Source: Spirochaetales bacterium (GTDB taxonomy: Bacteria > Spirochaetota > Spirochaetia > UBA9216). From it: a stretch of 42,304 nucleotides of DNA. The notes under the pieces are model-generated. The model saw only the letters and a program-made list of their open reading frames with translations, made no database searches and was not told where the DNA came from. Position 1 is the first letter of the stretch; every line of letters begins with the position of its first letter. The stretch covers positions 1-42,304 of the forward strand of contig QKCC01000151.1 in assembly GCA_003245835.1 (NCBI GenBank), written 5' to 3'. A program made the position numbers and the translations under genes. Shown here one piece after another: positions 23,282-32,157 of the stretch.

Positions 23282-24052
23282 ATGGAATACAGAATTAAAG
23301 ATGCGGCTGATGCAGCCGGGGTAAGTGTGCGTACTCTTCATCACTACGACCGTATTGGTCTGCTTTGTCCGGAAAAAACAGATGCAAACGGGTACCGGAA
23401 GTACACAGATGCCGATCTTCAAAAACTTCAGCAGGTTATGTTTTTCAAAGAACTTGATTTCAGCCTTTCAGAGATCAGGATGATAATCGATGACCCTGAC
23501 TTCAGCAGGCTTGAAGCAATGCAGAATCATATCAAACTGCTGTTAAAGAAAAAAAAGCGTCTTGATTCCATTATTGACTCGCTCGAAAAAACTATAGAAT
23601 CCATAAAGGAAGACAGAAAGATGACTAATGATGAAATTTTCAGCCCGTTCAGCATGAAAGAGATTGACGAACACAGGGAAAAATACGCGGCAGAAGCAAG
23701 AACGAAATACGGAAAAACAGATGCGTACAAGCAGAGCAGCGCAAGAACAGCCTCGTACACAAAAGAGGACTGGCAGCGGATAACAGCCGAAGGCAATCAT
23801 ATTTTTGGGGAATTTGCAGAAATCATGGAAGGACCGGCTGATTCAGCCGCCGCTTTTAACCTTGTTGAAAAATGGCGCGGCCATATAAGCAAAAACTTTT
23901 ACCACTGCAGCATAGAATTTCTTGCCGGACTTGGAGCAACCTATGTATCCGATGAAAGATTTACCAGGAATATTGATAAAACAAAACCGGGACTGGCTTT
24001 GTTTATGAGCCGGGCAATCGAAGCCTATTGCATTGAAAAAAGAGGCAGCTGA
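23282..24052 (+). CDS. MerR-family regulator with TipAS-like ligand domain
   Basis: 256 residues. An N-terminal MerR helix-turn-helix and wing (AADAAGVSVRTLHHYDRIGL, then GYRKYTDADL), a coiled-coil dimer helix around 75-115, and a C-terminal helical domain of about 130 residues that resembles TipAS. TipAS domains bind peptide antibiotics or other hydrophobic ligands and switch the promoter on. Residues such as YGKTDAYKQSSARTASYTKE and WQRITAEGNHI fit that family. GGAG precedes the ATG. No clear target gene other than itself is adjacent; a multidrug or stress response is plausible but not shown. Confidence 0.88.
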   Translation: MEYRIKDAADAAGVSVRTLHHYDRIGLLCPEKTDANGYRKYTDADLQKLQQVMFFKELDFSLSEIRMIIDDPDFSRLEAMQNHIKLLLKKKKRLDSIIDSLEKTIESIKEDRKMTNDEIFSPFSMKEIDEHREKYAAEARTKYGKTDAYKQSSARTASYTKEDWQRITAEGNHIFGEFAEIMEGPADSAAAFNLVEKWRGHISKNFYHCSIEFLAGLGATYVSDERFTRNIDKTKPGLALFMSRAIEAYCIEKRGS

Positions 24053-24071
24053 AATCCCGGCATCTTTTCAA

Positions 24072-24136
24072 TTGACATAAACTGCATTTAGCTATAACCT
24101 ATACGTACACGTTTACTTTATAAAGTTCGTGTACGT
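24072..24136 (+). promoter_or_regulatory. Promoter and inverted repeat before the tandem-HTH regulator
   Basis: -35 TTGACA (24072-24077) with -10 candidates TAACCT (24095-24100, 17-base spacer) or TATAAC (24093-24098). Downstream are perfect nine-base inverted arms ACGTACACG (24103-24111) and CGTGTACGT (24128-24136) around a 16-base AT-rich centre. The position after the -10 suggests a repressor site or a 5' hairpin, probably bound by the product of the next gene. Confidence 0.5.
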
Positions 24137-24147
24137 TGGGGTATATT

Positions 24148-24861
24148 TTGGACGTTAACCTTTATCACCTTGAAGATATCGCAAAAAAAAGCGGGACCCC
24201 GGTTTCGACCCTGAACGAATGGCTGCTCGCGGGGATCCTGATTCCGGAAGGCAAAGCCGTTGATTCAACCCCTATTTTTTCTGACGACAGCCTGGTTCAG
24301 ATAGAAAAGATCAACTCACTTATAGCTGTCGGATATGACTCAGCTGAGCTCAGGAAGATTGTAAAAAAAGTCGGGCTGCCGAGAGAGGGGGAAAATTCCG
24401 CTTCCGGCATTTCGGGAAAGGATAAATACCTTACAGTCGGCACGCTAGCGGAAAAAACAGGGGTAAGCCCCCGGACTTTAAAGCACTGGGAAGAAAAGGG
24501 AATCATCGAACCCGACCTCCGCAGCTCGGGCGGCTTCAGACTTTACAGGGATTACTACATCCTGTTCTGCAACCTGATAAAAGACCTTCAGCTGTTTGGA
24601 TACTCGCTTGAAGACATTAAAACAGTTTCCGACTATTTCCGGGACTTCATAGAAATCCGCGACAATATCGGCGCAGCAGCTCCTGAAAAAGTTGCAGAGA
24701 AACTTGCGAAGATGGAAGAAGAGATCAAACTTTTGTTCGGAAAAATGGAGCAGCTTAAAAGCGGAATAAAGCGCTGGGAAGATCTTCTTAAAAGACAAAA
24801 AAAACAAATCACGCTCTTAAAAGATAAAAACAAAAGACGCCTGCAGGGAGAAAAACCGTGA
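24148..24861 (+). CDS. MerR-like regulator with two tandem helix-turn-helix domains
   Basis: I prefer TTG at 24148, seven bases after GGGG; an in-frame TTG at 24136 would begin inside the inverted repeat. The 237-residue product has two MerR-like winged-helix units. The first, about residues 4-75, is divergent (LEDIAKKSGTPVSTLNEWLL). The second, about 93-160, is canonical (LAEKTGVSPRTLKHWEEKGI, GGFRLYRDYY). A long charged coiled coil fills the C-terminus from about 175. No ligand domain is present. It overlaps the hydrolase gene by four bases (GTGA), so the two form one unit. Confidence 0.78.
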   Translation: MDVNLYHLEDIAKKSGTPVSTLNEWLLAGILIPEGKAVDSTPIFSDDSLVQIEKINSLIAVGYDSAELRKIVKKVGLPREGENSASGISGKDKYLTVGTLAEKTGVSPRTLKHWEEKGIIEPDLRSSGGFRLYRDYYILFCNLIKDLQLFGYSLEDIKTVSDYFRDFIEIRDNIGAAAPEKVAEKLAKMEEEIKLLFGKMEQLKSGIKRWEDLLKRQKKQITLLKDKNKRRLQGEKP

Positions 24862-26117
24862 AAACTGATTATATAAATGATTTAAAAGCACTTTCGGATA
24901 CCTTTAACCTAAATGTTTCAGCTCAAAGCGCCTCGATTCCGGGGCACAGAGAATTTGAAATACTGTCCTGCCCCTTCAGAAGCACAGCATCTTTCGTTTA
25001 TCCTGAATCAGGCGATTACGGCGGTCAGGGCGGAACGTTCACCGCACTGCTTAAATACTACATTGGAAACAACCGTTACAGCAACGATCTTGTTTTTCAC
25101 GGACTCGAGAATTCCGACCGTGATATAAAGGAAAACATATGCTTCAGGTTCCCGGTTTTTGTTCCGGCCGGATTGAAAAGCGGCAAAAGGGCTATAATCC
25201 TGCTTCACGGACTGAACGAAAAGCACTGGGACAAATACCTGCCGTGGGCGCTGAAGCTGATGGAAGAGACGGGTTCGCCCGTAATAATGTTTCCGATAGC
25301 TTTTCATATGAACCGCGCACCCGAAGCCTGGGGAAACCCGCGGGGTATGATCAAGGTTGCCGAAGAGCGCAAACACTTCGTTCCTGAAGGTTCCGAAACA
25401 AGTTTCCTGAACGCAGCACTCAGCCACCGGATACAGTTCGCGCCGCACAGGTTTTTCTCATCGGGCATGCAGACCTACTACGATATAATAAACCTGGTCA
25501 GCGAGATCAGGACAGGCGCCTACCCCTTTCTGGACAGGAATTGCGGTTTCGATTTTTTTTCATACTCTATCGGCGCCTCGCTTGCCGAGGTTCTCGTCAC
25601 AAGCAGCTTTGAAGGCTGCTTTGACGATTCGAGGGCCTTCCTTTTCTGCGGAGGCGCTGTGCTTGATACTGCGGCGCCGGTTTCCAAAACAATTATCGAC
25701 GGGGCAGCCTACGTTGAACTCTTCCGCTGGCTCGGAGGACTGTTTGAGTCCGTTTCGGATCTGAGCAGAAGATTCCGTGAAATTTTTGCGCAGGGGCTTC
25801 CCGAGGTTCTGAATTTTAAAAGCTTCCTGTTCTACGACCGCATGCAGTCTTTTCGCGAGTCATCACTCAGAAAATCCGCAGAGCGTATCAACGGAGTAAG
25901 TCTTAAAAAGGACAATGTATTTACTCCGGACGCCACTTCAAAAACGCTTAACGGATTCAGCGGTGATATAGGAATAAAAACCGTAAGTCTTGATTTTCCG
26001 TTCGATTACAGGCATGAAGAACCCTTCCCCGCGGACACAAAAATCAGAGTTGACGTCAACGAGGCTTTTGAAGAAGTGTTTTCACGTGCAGGGGATTTTT
26101 TGAATAAATCCGCTTAG
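24858..26117 (+). CDS. Alpha/beta-hydrolase-like protein, DUF6051-like
   Basis: 419 residues beginning at GTG, coupled to the regulator above. The fold marks are an oxyanion-loop motif LLHGLNEKHWDKYLPWA near 115-131 and a nucleophile elbow FFSYSIGASLAEVL near 235, where the second serine of S-Y-S-I-G-A fits GxSxG loosely. Candidate acid and histidine residues lie in FYDRMQSFRESS and DYRHEEPFP. No signal peptide, so cytoplasmic. It looks like the DUF6051 group of uncharacterised hydrolases. Substrate unknown. Pairing with a dedicated MerR-like regulator suggests an inducible catabolic or detoxifying step. Confidence 0.68.
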   Translation: MKTDYINDLKALSDTFNLNVSAQSASIPGHREFEILSCPFRSTASFVYPESGDYGGQGGTFTALLKYYIGNNRYSNDLVFHGLENSDRDIKENICFRFPVFVPAGLKSGKRAIILLHGLNEKHWDKYLPWALKLMEETGSPVIMFPIAFHMNRAPEAWGNPRGMIKVAEERKHFVPEGSETSFLNAALSHRIQFAPHRFFSSGMQTYYDIINLVSEIRTGAYPFLDRNCGFDFFSYSIGASLAEVLVTSSFEGCFDDSRAFLFCGGAVLDTAAPVSKTIIDGAAYVELFRWLGGLFESVSDLSRRFREIFAQGLPEVLNFKSFLFYDRMQSFRESSLRKSAERINGVSLKKDNVFTPDATSKTLNGFSGDIGIKTVSLDFPFDYRHEEPFPADTKIRVDVNEAFEEVFSRAGDFLNKSA

Positions 26118-26154
26118 CTATCTCATATAAATAACACATTTTTATGCAAGGTTC

Positions 26155-26183
26155 TTTACTTTGGGGTTCGGCGTGCGTATTTT
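26155..26183 (+). promoter_or_regulatory. Candidate promoter of ftsH
   Basis: -35-like TTTACT (26155-26160), 17-base spacer and -10 TATTTT (26178-26183), 19 bases before the ftsH start with a good Shine-Dalgarno between. Confidence 0.4.
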
Positions 26184-26202
26184 ATCATATATAGGAGAAA
26201 AT

Positions 26203-28146
26203 ATGGCGTCAGACGAAGATTTCAAAAACGATAACATAAATATGGCCGGTGATAAAAAGGACAAGGGATGCTGGGACGAGGACTGCGACAAGAAAGGCGG
26301 CGGACCGGACCACAAGCACCAGGAACCTCTTTTCAACTTCAACAAGGGCCAATTCAAGTTTTCAATTTGGTATTTTGTTGCAGCATTGATAATTATAATG
26401 CTGATAAACTCATTTTTTACTTCCAACACTTCCGAAACCGTTTCTTTCAGTTCGTTCAAGGACCTGATCTCAAACGGAACAATAACTGAAGTCCAGATCG
26501 GCAAGGATTACTATACGGGTACAGCCGGAAGCACCGGCTCCATACCGGGGTCACAAATCCAGGTTTACAGGACTATACCGGTTGACGATCCCTCATTTAT
26601 ACCGCTGCTCGACAGCAAGGGAATCAAATACAGTGCTGCCTCACAGAGAGGGAACTCCCTGATCAGCATGCTTCTGGGCTGGATCATACCATTTGCACTT
26701 ATAATGGTAGTCTGGCGGTTCATGTTCAACAAGATGGGAGGCTCCGGCGCGGGCGTAATGAGCTTCGGCAAGAACAATGCCCAGCTGGTTGCCGAGGGCG
26801 ATACAGGAACTACATTCGATGACGTAGCCGGAGCGGACGAAGCAAAGGAAGAACTTGTCGAGGTTGTCGATTTTCTTAAAACACCGAGAAAATACCTTGA
26901 TATCGGCGGAAAGATCCCGAAGGGCGTTCTGCTTGTAGGCAGTCCGGGTACCGGAAAAACGCTGCTGGCCAGGGCGGTCGCGGGTTCGGCCGGAGTACCC
27001 TTTTTCAGACTCAGCGGTGCTGACTTCGTCGAAATGTTTGTCGGCGTCGGTGCAGCAAGGGTAAGGGACCTGTTCAAACAGGCAAGAGAAAAGGCGCCCT
27101 GCATCGTTTTTATCGACGAGCTCGATGCAATCGGCAAAAGCAGGCTCAATGTCGCGGCAGGCAACGATGAACGTGAACAGACTCTGAACCAGCTGCTTGT
27201 CGAGATGGACGGCTTCAGCGCCAAATCGGGAGTAATCATTCTCGGTGCAACCAACAGGCCCGAGGTACTCGATGCGGCGCTTCTGCGGCCCGGACGGTTC
27301 GACAGGCAGGTTGTAGTCGATAAACCCGATTTAGCGGGACGTGAAGCTATTCTGAGAATACACGCAACCGACGTCAAAATGGGCGGTGACGTCAATCTGA
27401 CCGAAATTGCAAAATCGACCCCTGGATTTGTCGGAGCTGATCTTGCCAATATTATCAACGAAGGCGCACTTCTTGCAGTAAGGGCCGGACGGAGTGAAGT
27501 GCTTCAGGAAGACCTGATGGAAGCGATAGAAAAAACAATGGCAGGTCTTCAGAAGAGGAACAGGCTCATAAACAAGAAGGAACGCAAGATTGTCGCGTAC
27601 CATGAAACAGGACACGCGCTGACAGCGGCATTTACCGACGGCGCCGATCCTGTCCAGAAAATCAGTATAATTCCGCGCGGCATAGGGGCACTGGGCTATA
27701 CCCTTCAGACTCCGACCGAGGACCGCTTTCTTATGACCAAGCAGGAGCTGCTCGGTAAAATCGATGTGCTTCTCGGGGGACGCGCCGCGGAAGAAATCAT
27801 CTTCAATGAGGTTTCAACCGGCGCCTCAAACGATATAACACGGGCCACCGATATTGCGCGCAGCCTTATAACCGAATACGGAATGAGCGATAAATTCGAG
27901 AACATGGTTCTCACTAAGCGATCGGCAACCTTTCTCGGACAGGAATCCGGAATGAGTCAGCGTGAATACTCCGAAACTACTCAGCAGTATGTTGATGAAG
28001 AGGTTGCGAAGATCATTAGCGGGCGTTACGAACAGGTTGTGAAGCTTCTGAAGGAAAAATCTGCAATTCTCGAAAGCATTACCGCAAAACTGCTCGAAAA
28101 GGAAACCATTACCTCCGACGAATTCACACAGATGGTCGGAGCATAA
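26203..28146 (+). CDS. ftsH: ATP-dependent zinc metalloprotease FtsH
   Basis: FtsH extracts and degrades membrane and some soluble proteins. I chose ATG 26203 because AGGAG lies six to seven bases upstream. 647 residues in the usual order: an unusual charged N-terminus (residues 1-45, rich in Asp, Lys and His), membrane helix near 58-78, a periplasmic part, helix near 155-175, AAA domain with Walker A GSPGTGKT and Walker [12 protein letters not shown], the second-region-of-homology arginines in [10 protein letters not shown], and the zinc site HETGH with the distal aspartate in the helix after it. The longer cytoplasmic leader is the only odd feature. Convergent with the LysR gene. Confidence 0.96.
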   Translation: MASDEDFKNDNINMAGDKKDKGCWDEDCDKKGGGPDHKHQEPLFNFNKGQFKFSIWYFVAALIIIMLINSFFTSNTSETVSFSSFKDLISNGTITEVQIGKDYYTGTAGSTGSIPGSQIQVYRTIPVDDPSFIPLLDSKGIKYSAASQRGNSLISMLLGWIIPFALIMVVWRFMFNKMGGSGAGVMSFGKNNAQLVAEGDTGTTFDDVAGADEAKEELVEVVDFLKTPRKYLDIGGKIPKGVLLVGSPGTGKTLLARAVAGSAGVPFFRLSGADFVEMFVGVGAARVRDLFKQAREKAPCIVFIDELDAIGKSRLNVAAGNDEREQTLNQLLVEMDGFSAKSGVIILGATNRPEVLDAALLRPGRFDRQVVVDKPDLAGREAILRIHATDVKMGGDVNLTEIAKSTPGFVGADLANIINEGALLAVRAGRSEVLQEDLMEAIEKTMAGLQKRNRLINKKERKIVAYHETGHALTAAFTDGADPVQKISIIPRGIGALGYTLQTPTEDRFLMTKQELLGKIDVLLGGRAAEEIIFNEVSTGASNDITRATDIARSLITEYGMSDKFENMVLTKRSATFLGQESGMSQREYSETTQQYVDEEVAKIISGRYEQVVKLLKEKSAILESITAKLLEKETITSDEFTQMVGA

Positions 28147-28152
28147 CCACGG

Positions 28153-28185
28153 CACGGCCTGCGGCTTAAAAAGCGGCAGGCTGTG
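28153..28185. other. Strong hairpin between convergent ftsH and the LysR gene
   Basis: Arms GCCTGC-G-GCTT and AAGC-G-GCAGGC with one G-G mismatch and an AAA loop, extended by four outer pairs (CACG with TGTG, one of them G-T). No T tract follows on either strand, so it is a weak intrinsic terminator at best, but it could still stabilise both 3' ends. Confidence 0.4.
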
Positions 28186-28194
28186 GACCGCTCT

Positions 28195-29067
28195 CTATCT
28201 GACCGACTGCCAGAAAGCCTTTATCAGCGGTGAGTTCAACCTTCTTTGCTGAACACAGATACCTACCGAATAAGGCGGCAGCGGCGGATCGACCTGAATC
28301 GGTTTCACATTAACCTCAAAAGGACGCTTGTCGAATACCAGTTCCGGAATAACTCCTGCACCGAGCCCGAGGTTCACCATTGCAAGAATCGCCTCATTTC
28401 CTGCGACCTGCGCATAAACATTGGGCCTGATATCACGCAGGCGGAACCATGCGTCAATGCGCCTCCGGGCGAGCTCCCGTTCGGGAAGAATCATCGGTAC
28501 CCGCGCCCACGGGATTTCATCAGCCGGAACGTCTGAGTATGCCCAGTTAGCCGCCGGAACAATAAAGATAAGCGGAGTTTCGGTAATTTCCCGAAAGCTG
28601 ATGCTCGAAGCCAGCTTGTCCGGTTTGGCGGCTATTGCAATGTCGGCCCGTCCCTCCTGTACATTCGCTACCGCCATGGAAGCGTCACCTGTTTTCAGAT
28701 TTATATGAATCGACGGATACCGCTTTCGGAATTTCACCAGAATCGAGGGCAGAATACTGTAACAGGCTGTAACCGAGCAGTACAGGCTGAGCTCTCCCTT
28801 CAGCACTGTCTTATCGTCAATAAGCTCCTCACTCATCTCTTTCCAGAGATCTGAAACCTTTGACGCATATTCTGCAAACCGGACACCGGCCGGCGTCAGC
28901 GTCACCATCCGGTTATCGCGTTCAAAGAGTTTCTGCCCTAACTCGTCTTCAATGCGCTGAATCTGCCGGCTCAGCGCCGATGGGCTGATATTGCACAACT
29001 GGCTGGTCCTGCCGAAATGAAGGTTTTCTGAAAGTGTGAGAAAAAGCCTGAGAGAATAGTTGTCCAT
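28195..29067 (-). CDS. ilvY: LysR-family regulator, IlvY-like
   Basis: 290 residues with an N-terminal helix-turn-helix (NLHFGRTSQLCNISPSALSR, RQIQRIEDELGQKLFERDN) and a periplasmic-binding-like effector domain. Beyond the general LysR pattern, blocks such as GELSLYCSVTACYSILP, ADIAIAAKP and RRRIDAWFR line up with enterobacterial IlvY, the activator of ilvC that responds to acetolactate and acetohydroxybutyrate. No ilvC or other branched-chain amino acid gene is in the window, so the target is elsewhere or the ligand differs. AGAGGCG precedes the ATG. The next gene upstream on the same strand starts at 30243, nine bases before it, so read-through is possible. Confidence 0.83.
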   Translation of the reverse strand: MDNYSLRLFLTLSENLHFGRTSQLCNISPSALSRQIQRIEDELGQKLFERDNRMVTLTPAGVRFAEYASKVSDLWKEMSEELIDDKTVLKGELSLYCSVTACYSILPSILVKFRKRYPSIHINLKTGDASMAVANVQEGRADIAIAAKPDKLASSISFREITETPLIFIVPAANWAYSDVPADEIPWARVPMILPERELARRRIDAWFRLRDIRPNVYAQVAGNEAILAMVNLGLGAGVIPELVFDKRPFEVNVKPIQVDPPLPPYSVGICVQQRRLNSPLIKAFWQSVR

Positions 29068-29076
29068 CTACGCCTC

Positions 29077-30243
29077 TTAATAGAGTGACCGCTTCCATTC
29101 GGAAGGAGGAGGCAGTATTATTTTACGCTGAAAAAAAACATCTTCAATCGATGGTTCAAAATACTGTACCGATGCAGTGAATACCAGCGCCGGCAGCCGC
29201 TGCCATTTCGTTGCCCATTCACGGTCAAGACTGTTCCCGTCTATACGCCCCCAAAGATCGGTTCCCGTCTCTCTGAAAAAAACAGTACAATAAAGGTTAG
29301 CGTCACCCGGGTCTATCACAATGAATTTCACCTGGTAACTGTTTCTTTTAAGGATATCATAATAAAAAAGTGCAAAATCGGTGTTGTCACCAACGCGGGT
29401 TTCAAAAAATTCTTCAGGCAGCTGCATATGCCCGTCATCTGAAATTTTTCGCGTCATTCCCTCGAACGATGAATAGAGATTGTCAATGAAATCACCGTTC
29501 TGCCCGGATATAGTATGCAGAAACGAGTAAATACCGTCCCCGTTTTTTTCAAAATCGCGGTAATCAATAAACTCTTCGTTCGTACCTGATTTGTATTTTA
29601 CAGCGGCAAGCCCCAGCATATTCAGAACCCCGATACCGTCCCTGATACCGAGCATGGGCTGAAAGGTACTTCCGATCACGGTCGCAGACAGCATAGCCTC
29701 CCTGAAATCTATTGATTCATCCTGGGGGGTAAGAACATTTTCCGCTCTGAGGATTTTTATGCAGTAATTGTCTTCATAACTTCGCCTGAGCTCTCCGTAA
29801 AGGTATGCGTCGCTGCCGTAAACCTTTTCTATTTCATCAATCAGCCGGGCTCCGGGTTTTTGAAACATGAAACTGATCTCAAATCCGTAGCGATCCCAGG
29901 AAAAACCGTATACATCTCCGAATGATGTTTTAGTCTTTGTGAACAGCGAGTTTTCGACAATAACGTAATCCCGGTTCTCGAGCATCTGATCAAGCGCTTC
30001 CTTAACGGAACTGTCAACAAGAACAGCTGTTTCGATGCCCGGTCCCGGAACATCGAGGCTGTCGGAACCTGCAAATTCCTCAAGCTCAACTGATATCAGC
30101 CGGCTGCGGTCTTCAGCTCTTCCCAGATGTTCAGCTGAGGCGTCGGTATAAATAGAAACCCCGGCATTCGGTTCATACTGGGCATAAAGATTAATTGATG
30201 CGAAGATTAACACAGCTGACAGGCAGAAAGTTATGCGCTTCAT
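29077..30243 (-). CDS. Exported protein with degenerate transglutaminase-like domain
   Basis: 388 residues with a signal peptide ending near residue 21 (ASINLYAQ). The C-terminal half has the layout of a transglutaminase/cysteine-protease-like fold: FETRVGDNTDFALFYYDILK, then SYQVKFIVI and LWGRIDGNSLDREW. In active members the first motif reads GDCxD; here the cysteine is asparagine (GDNTD), and the following histidine strand reads LYCTVFF. It is therefore probably a non-catalytic binding protein. The N-terminal 240 residues show no family I know. No ribosome site; a -10 TATAAT is six bases upstream. Confidence 0.68.
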   Translation of the reverse strand: MKRITFCLSAVLIFASINLYAQYEPNAGVSIYTDASAEHLGRAEDRSRLISVELEEFAGSDSLDVPGPGIETAVLVDSSVKEALDQMLENRDYVIVENSLFTKTKTSFGDVYGFSWDRYGFEISFMFQKPGARLIDEIEKVYGSDAYLYGELRRSYEDNYCIKILRAENVLTPQDESIDFREAMLSATVIGSTFQPMLGIRDGIGVLNMLGLAAVKYKSGTNEEFIDYRDFEKNGDGIYSFLHTISGQNGDFIDNLYSSFEGMTRKISDDGHMQLPEEFFETRVGDNTDFALFYYDILKRNSYQVKFIVIDPGDANLYCTVFFRETGTDLWGRIDGNSLDREWATKWQRLPALVFTASVQYFEPSIEDVFFQRKIILPPPSEWKRSLY

Positions 30244-30249
30244 TCACTC

Positions 30250-30278
30250 ATTATAATAAGCGCTGACTTATTTGACTA
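30250..30278 (-). promoter_or_regulatory. Promoter of the transglutaminase-like gene, leaderless type
   Basis: On the minus strand, -35-like TAGTCA (30278-30273), 17-base spacer, perfect -10 TATAAT (30255-30250), then six bases to the ATG at 30243. It overlaps the -35 of the divergent ParA-like gene. Confidence 0.5.
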
Positions 30279-30302
30279 CTAATTAATCTGCCCTAATTAA
30301 TC
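30272..30302 (+). promoter_or_regulatory. Candidate promoter of the ParA-like gene with a 10-base direct repeat
   Basis: -35 TTGACT (30272-30277), 16-base spacer, -10 TAATTA (30294-30299). CTAATTAATC occurs twice, at 30279-30288 and 30293-30302, 14 bases apart. The repeats overlap spacer and -10 and could be a tandem operator. The gene itself has a good Shine-Dalgarno (GGAGGGG). Confidence 0.4.
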
Positions 30303-30341
30303 ATCTTAACTTTTCCGATAATAGTATAGACGGAGGGGAAT

Positions 30342-31961
30342 ATGGATTCACTCAAAAAGAAATCAATCGCTGTAGCATCCGGCAAGGGGGGCGTAGGAAA
30401 GACGACGACCTGCGTTAATCTTGCTGTCTACTTTGCCCGCAAGGGTTCCAAAACCGCACTCATCGATCTGGATCCCCTTTCAGACATCGCTACCCTGCTT
30501 GATATTAAGGAAGCCGGCGCGGCATCGAATAATACCGATACGGAAGATTTCGATGCGAATAAAATAGGGGTGCTTCCGAATCTTGACCTGATTTTCCCCG
30601 AGGCAAAGCTCGAAAACCGCGAAACCGGTGCATTTGATCTGTTAAGAAAATTCAGCGACAGGCTGTCATCCGATTATGATAAACTCATACTTGATCTTCC
30701 TGCAGGAAGCGAATACGAAGAAAATCTGGTCTTCCTGCAGTTTACCGACAAAGTGATTATAGTTACAAATGATGAACCTACGTCGCATACAGCATCCGGT
30801 TATTATATAAAGCAGGCCCATGAGCAGAAGGAAGACCTCGAGTTTCTTCTGTGGCATAACCGTTACGCAGGAATAACCACGGCCGGATTTGACCCCGGAG
30901 ATCTTCCGGGAAACTATAACAAGAACGTATCTGACGAGAACCGCTTCGATTTCAGCAGAGTAAGCCTCAGTGACGCGGCATTTATTCCCGACGATCCGGC
31001 AATGGACCTGCTTAAAAGCAACCCTTCACTGGCCGTAAACATTCTTGCTCAGATGAGCGAAAGAATCGACTTCCTGATCGAACAGAGGATAGATGAAATA
31101 TCGTATTCAGCCGATCTGCCGGGTCTTTCCGGCGGTCTGATTCGCCATTATCTGCATCTGAATCCATATATCCGCAGTACTGAAATCACATTCAAAAAGA
31201 TTTCGGAATACATCTTCGCATTAATGAACACAAAAACCCTCAGCAGCGCCGGTTCAGATTACCACAAAGCTATCGCCGCCGGGGCAGTTGATGTTTTCAC
31301 CGGACTTGAGCAGGACAGTATTTTCATTCTTCTTGAAAAGATCATGAACGATCAGCTTATGACGGAACTTCTGAAGACCTCCGCGAGGCTTAAAATAGCC
31401 GTCGACAATCTGAATAACTCGAGCCGCATGTTCTTCAGCGGACATGAGACGGGCGACCTTAAAGCAGTCGATAAAAACCTGAGCATGCTGCTTCAGAAGC
31501 TGCATTCCGAACGCAATAATCACAATGCCTATATTAAAAGCACTGCCGGTCTTCTGCTTTTCGATTTTGCCTTGTATAAGCTTCTGTCTTCAAAAACCGT
31601 TTCCGAAATGATTCTTGATATCATACCGGTCAGAGAAAACAGCCGCGGCGAAGAGATTCGCGACAAGCACAGGCAGATCATGCAGCTGATCAGGGAAGAG
31701 GAAAGTTACAAAAAAAACTTCCTGCGGCTGATTGATGTGCTTTTTCCGGTTGTACTCAGACAGATTGCCACAATTGTAGAAACATTCAATATTGCCGGTT
31801 TGATATTCAACAATTCGGAGGGCGTTAAAAAGGATGTCTACCTGAAACTGCTCTCGACCTTTCTTCACAACAGTGTGAACAGCGGCTTAGGAATTGTAGT
31901 AGGATTCCCGTTCCGCCCTGCATCAGCTGCGTTCGAAAAATCAGCGGCAGCACTGCTTTAA
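30342..31961 (+). CDS. MinD/ParA-like ATPase with long uncharacterised C-terminal region
   Basis: 539 residues, about twice the length of MinD. Residues 7-30 give the deviant Walker A, VASGKGGVGKTTTCVNLA, and ALIDLDPLSD is Walker A'. KLILDLPAGSEYEENLVFLQ near 112-131 replaces the usual Walker B region, so switch residues are kept. From about 230 the chain is mostly helical with no family I recognise, ending with a probable amphipathic stretch. Proteins of this type place or count cell structures. In spirochaetes flagellar or polar placement is a fair guess, but no partner gene is adjacent. GGAGGGG precedes the ATG; a strong terminator follows. Confidence 0.78.
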   Translation: MDSLKKKSIAVASGKGGVGKTTTCVNLAVYFARKGSKTALIDLDPLSDIATLLDIKEAGAASNNTDTEDFDANKIGVLPNLDLIFPEAKLENRETGAFDLLRKFSDRLSSDYDKLILDLPAGSEYEENLVFLQFTDKVIIVTNDEPTSHTASGYYIKQAHEQKEDLEFLLWHNRYAGITTAGFDPGDLPGNYNKNVSDENRFDFSRVSLSDAAFIPDDPAMDLLKSNPSLAVNILAQMSERIDFLIEQRIDEISYSADLPGLSGGLIRHYLHLNPYIRSTEITFKKISEYIFALMNTKTLSSAGSDYHKAIAAGAVDVFTGLEQDSIFILLEKIMNDQLMTELLKTSARLKIAVDNLNNSSRMFFSGHETGDLKAVDKNLSMLLQKLHSERNNHNAYIKSTAGLLLFDFALYKLLSSKTVSEMILDIIPVRENSRGEEIRDKHRQIMQLIREEESYKKNFLRLIDVLFPVVLRQIATIVETFNIAGLIFNNSEGVKKDVYLKLLSTFLHNSVNSGLGIVVGFPFRPASAAFEKSAAALL

Positions 31962-31973
31962 ACCGCTTTTCCG

Positions 31974-31994
31974 GCCGGCACATCAGATGCCGGC
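31974..31994 (+). terminator. Rho-independent terminator after the ParA-like gene
   Basis: Arms GCCGGCA and TGCCGGC around CATCAGA, followed by eight T. A textbook intrinsic terminator that isolates the gene from the nrd operon. Confidence 0.9.
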
Positions 31995-32128
31995 TTTTTT
32001 TTCAGAAATTTCAATAACGCTCTTGAAATATATTCCGCCTGTGATAAAGTATGAATTCCGCTATACGTCCGTTTATTCAGAATCAGTTTAATTTGTAATT
32101 TATTTTTGATTTTTTCGCTCTTATAAGA

Positions 32129-32157
32129 TTGCAACACCATATATTGCGTGGTAAAAT
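32129..32157 (+). promoter_or_regulatory. Promoter of the nrdR-nrdD operon
   Basis: -35 TTGCAA (32129-32134), 17-base spacer, -10 TAAAAT (32152-32157). An NrdR box fills the spacer. The leader to nrdR is about 80 bases and holds a second box. Confidence 0.6.

Noticed and set aside
26565-27458. A 297-codon open frame on the minus strand inside ftsH
   Set aside because: It is antisense to the conserved AAA domain, is rich in Ser and Pro as expected for an antisense shadow, and matches no family.
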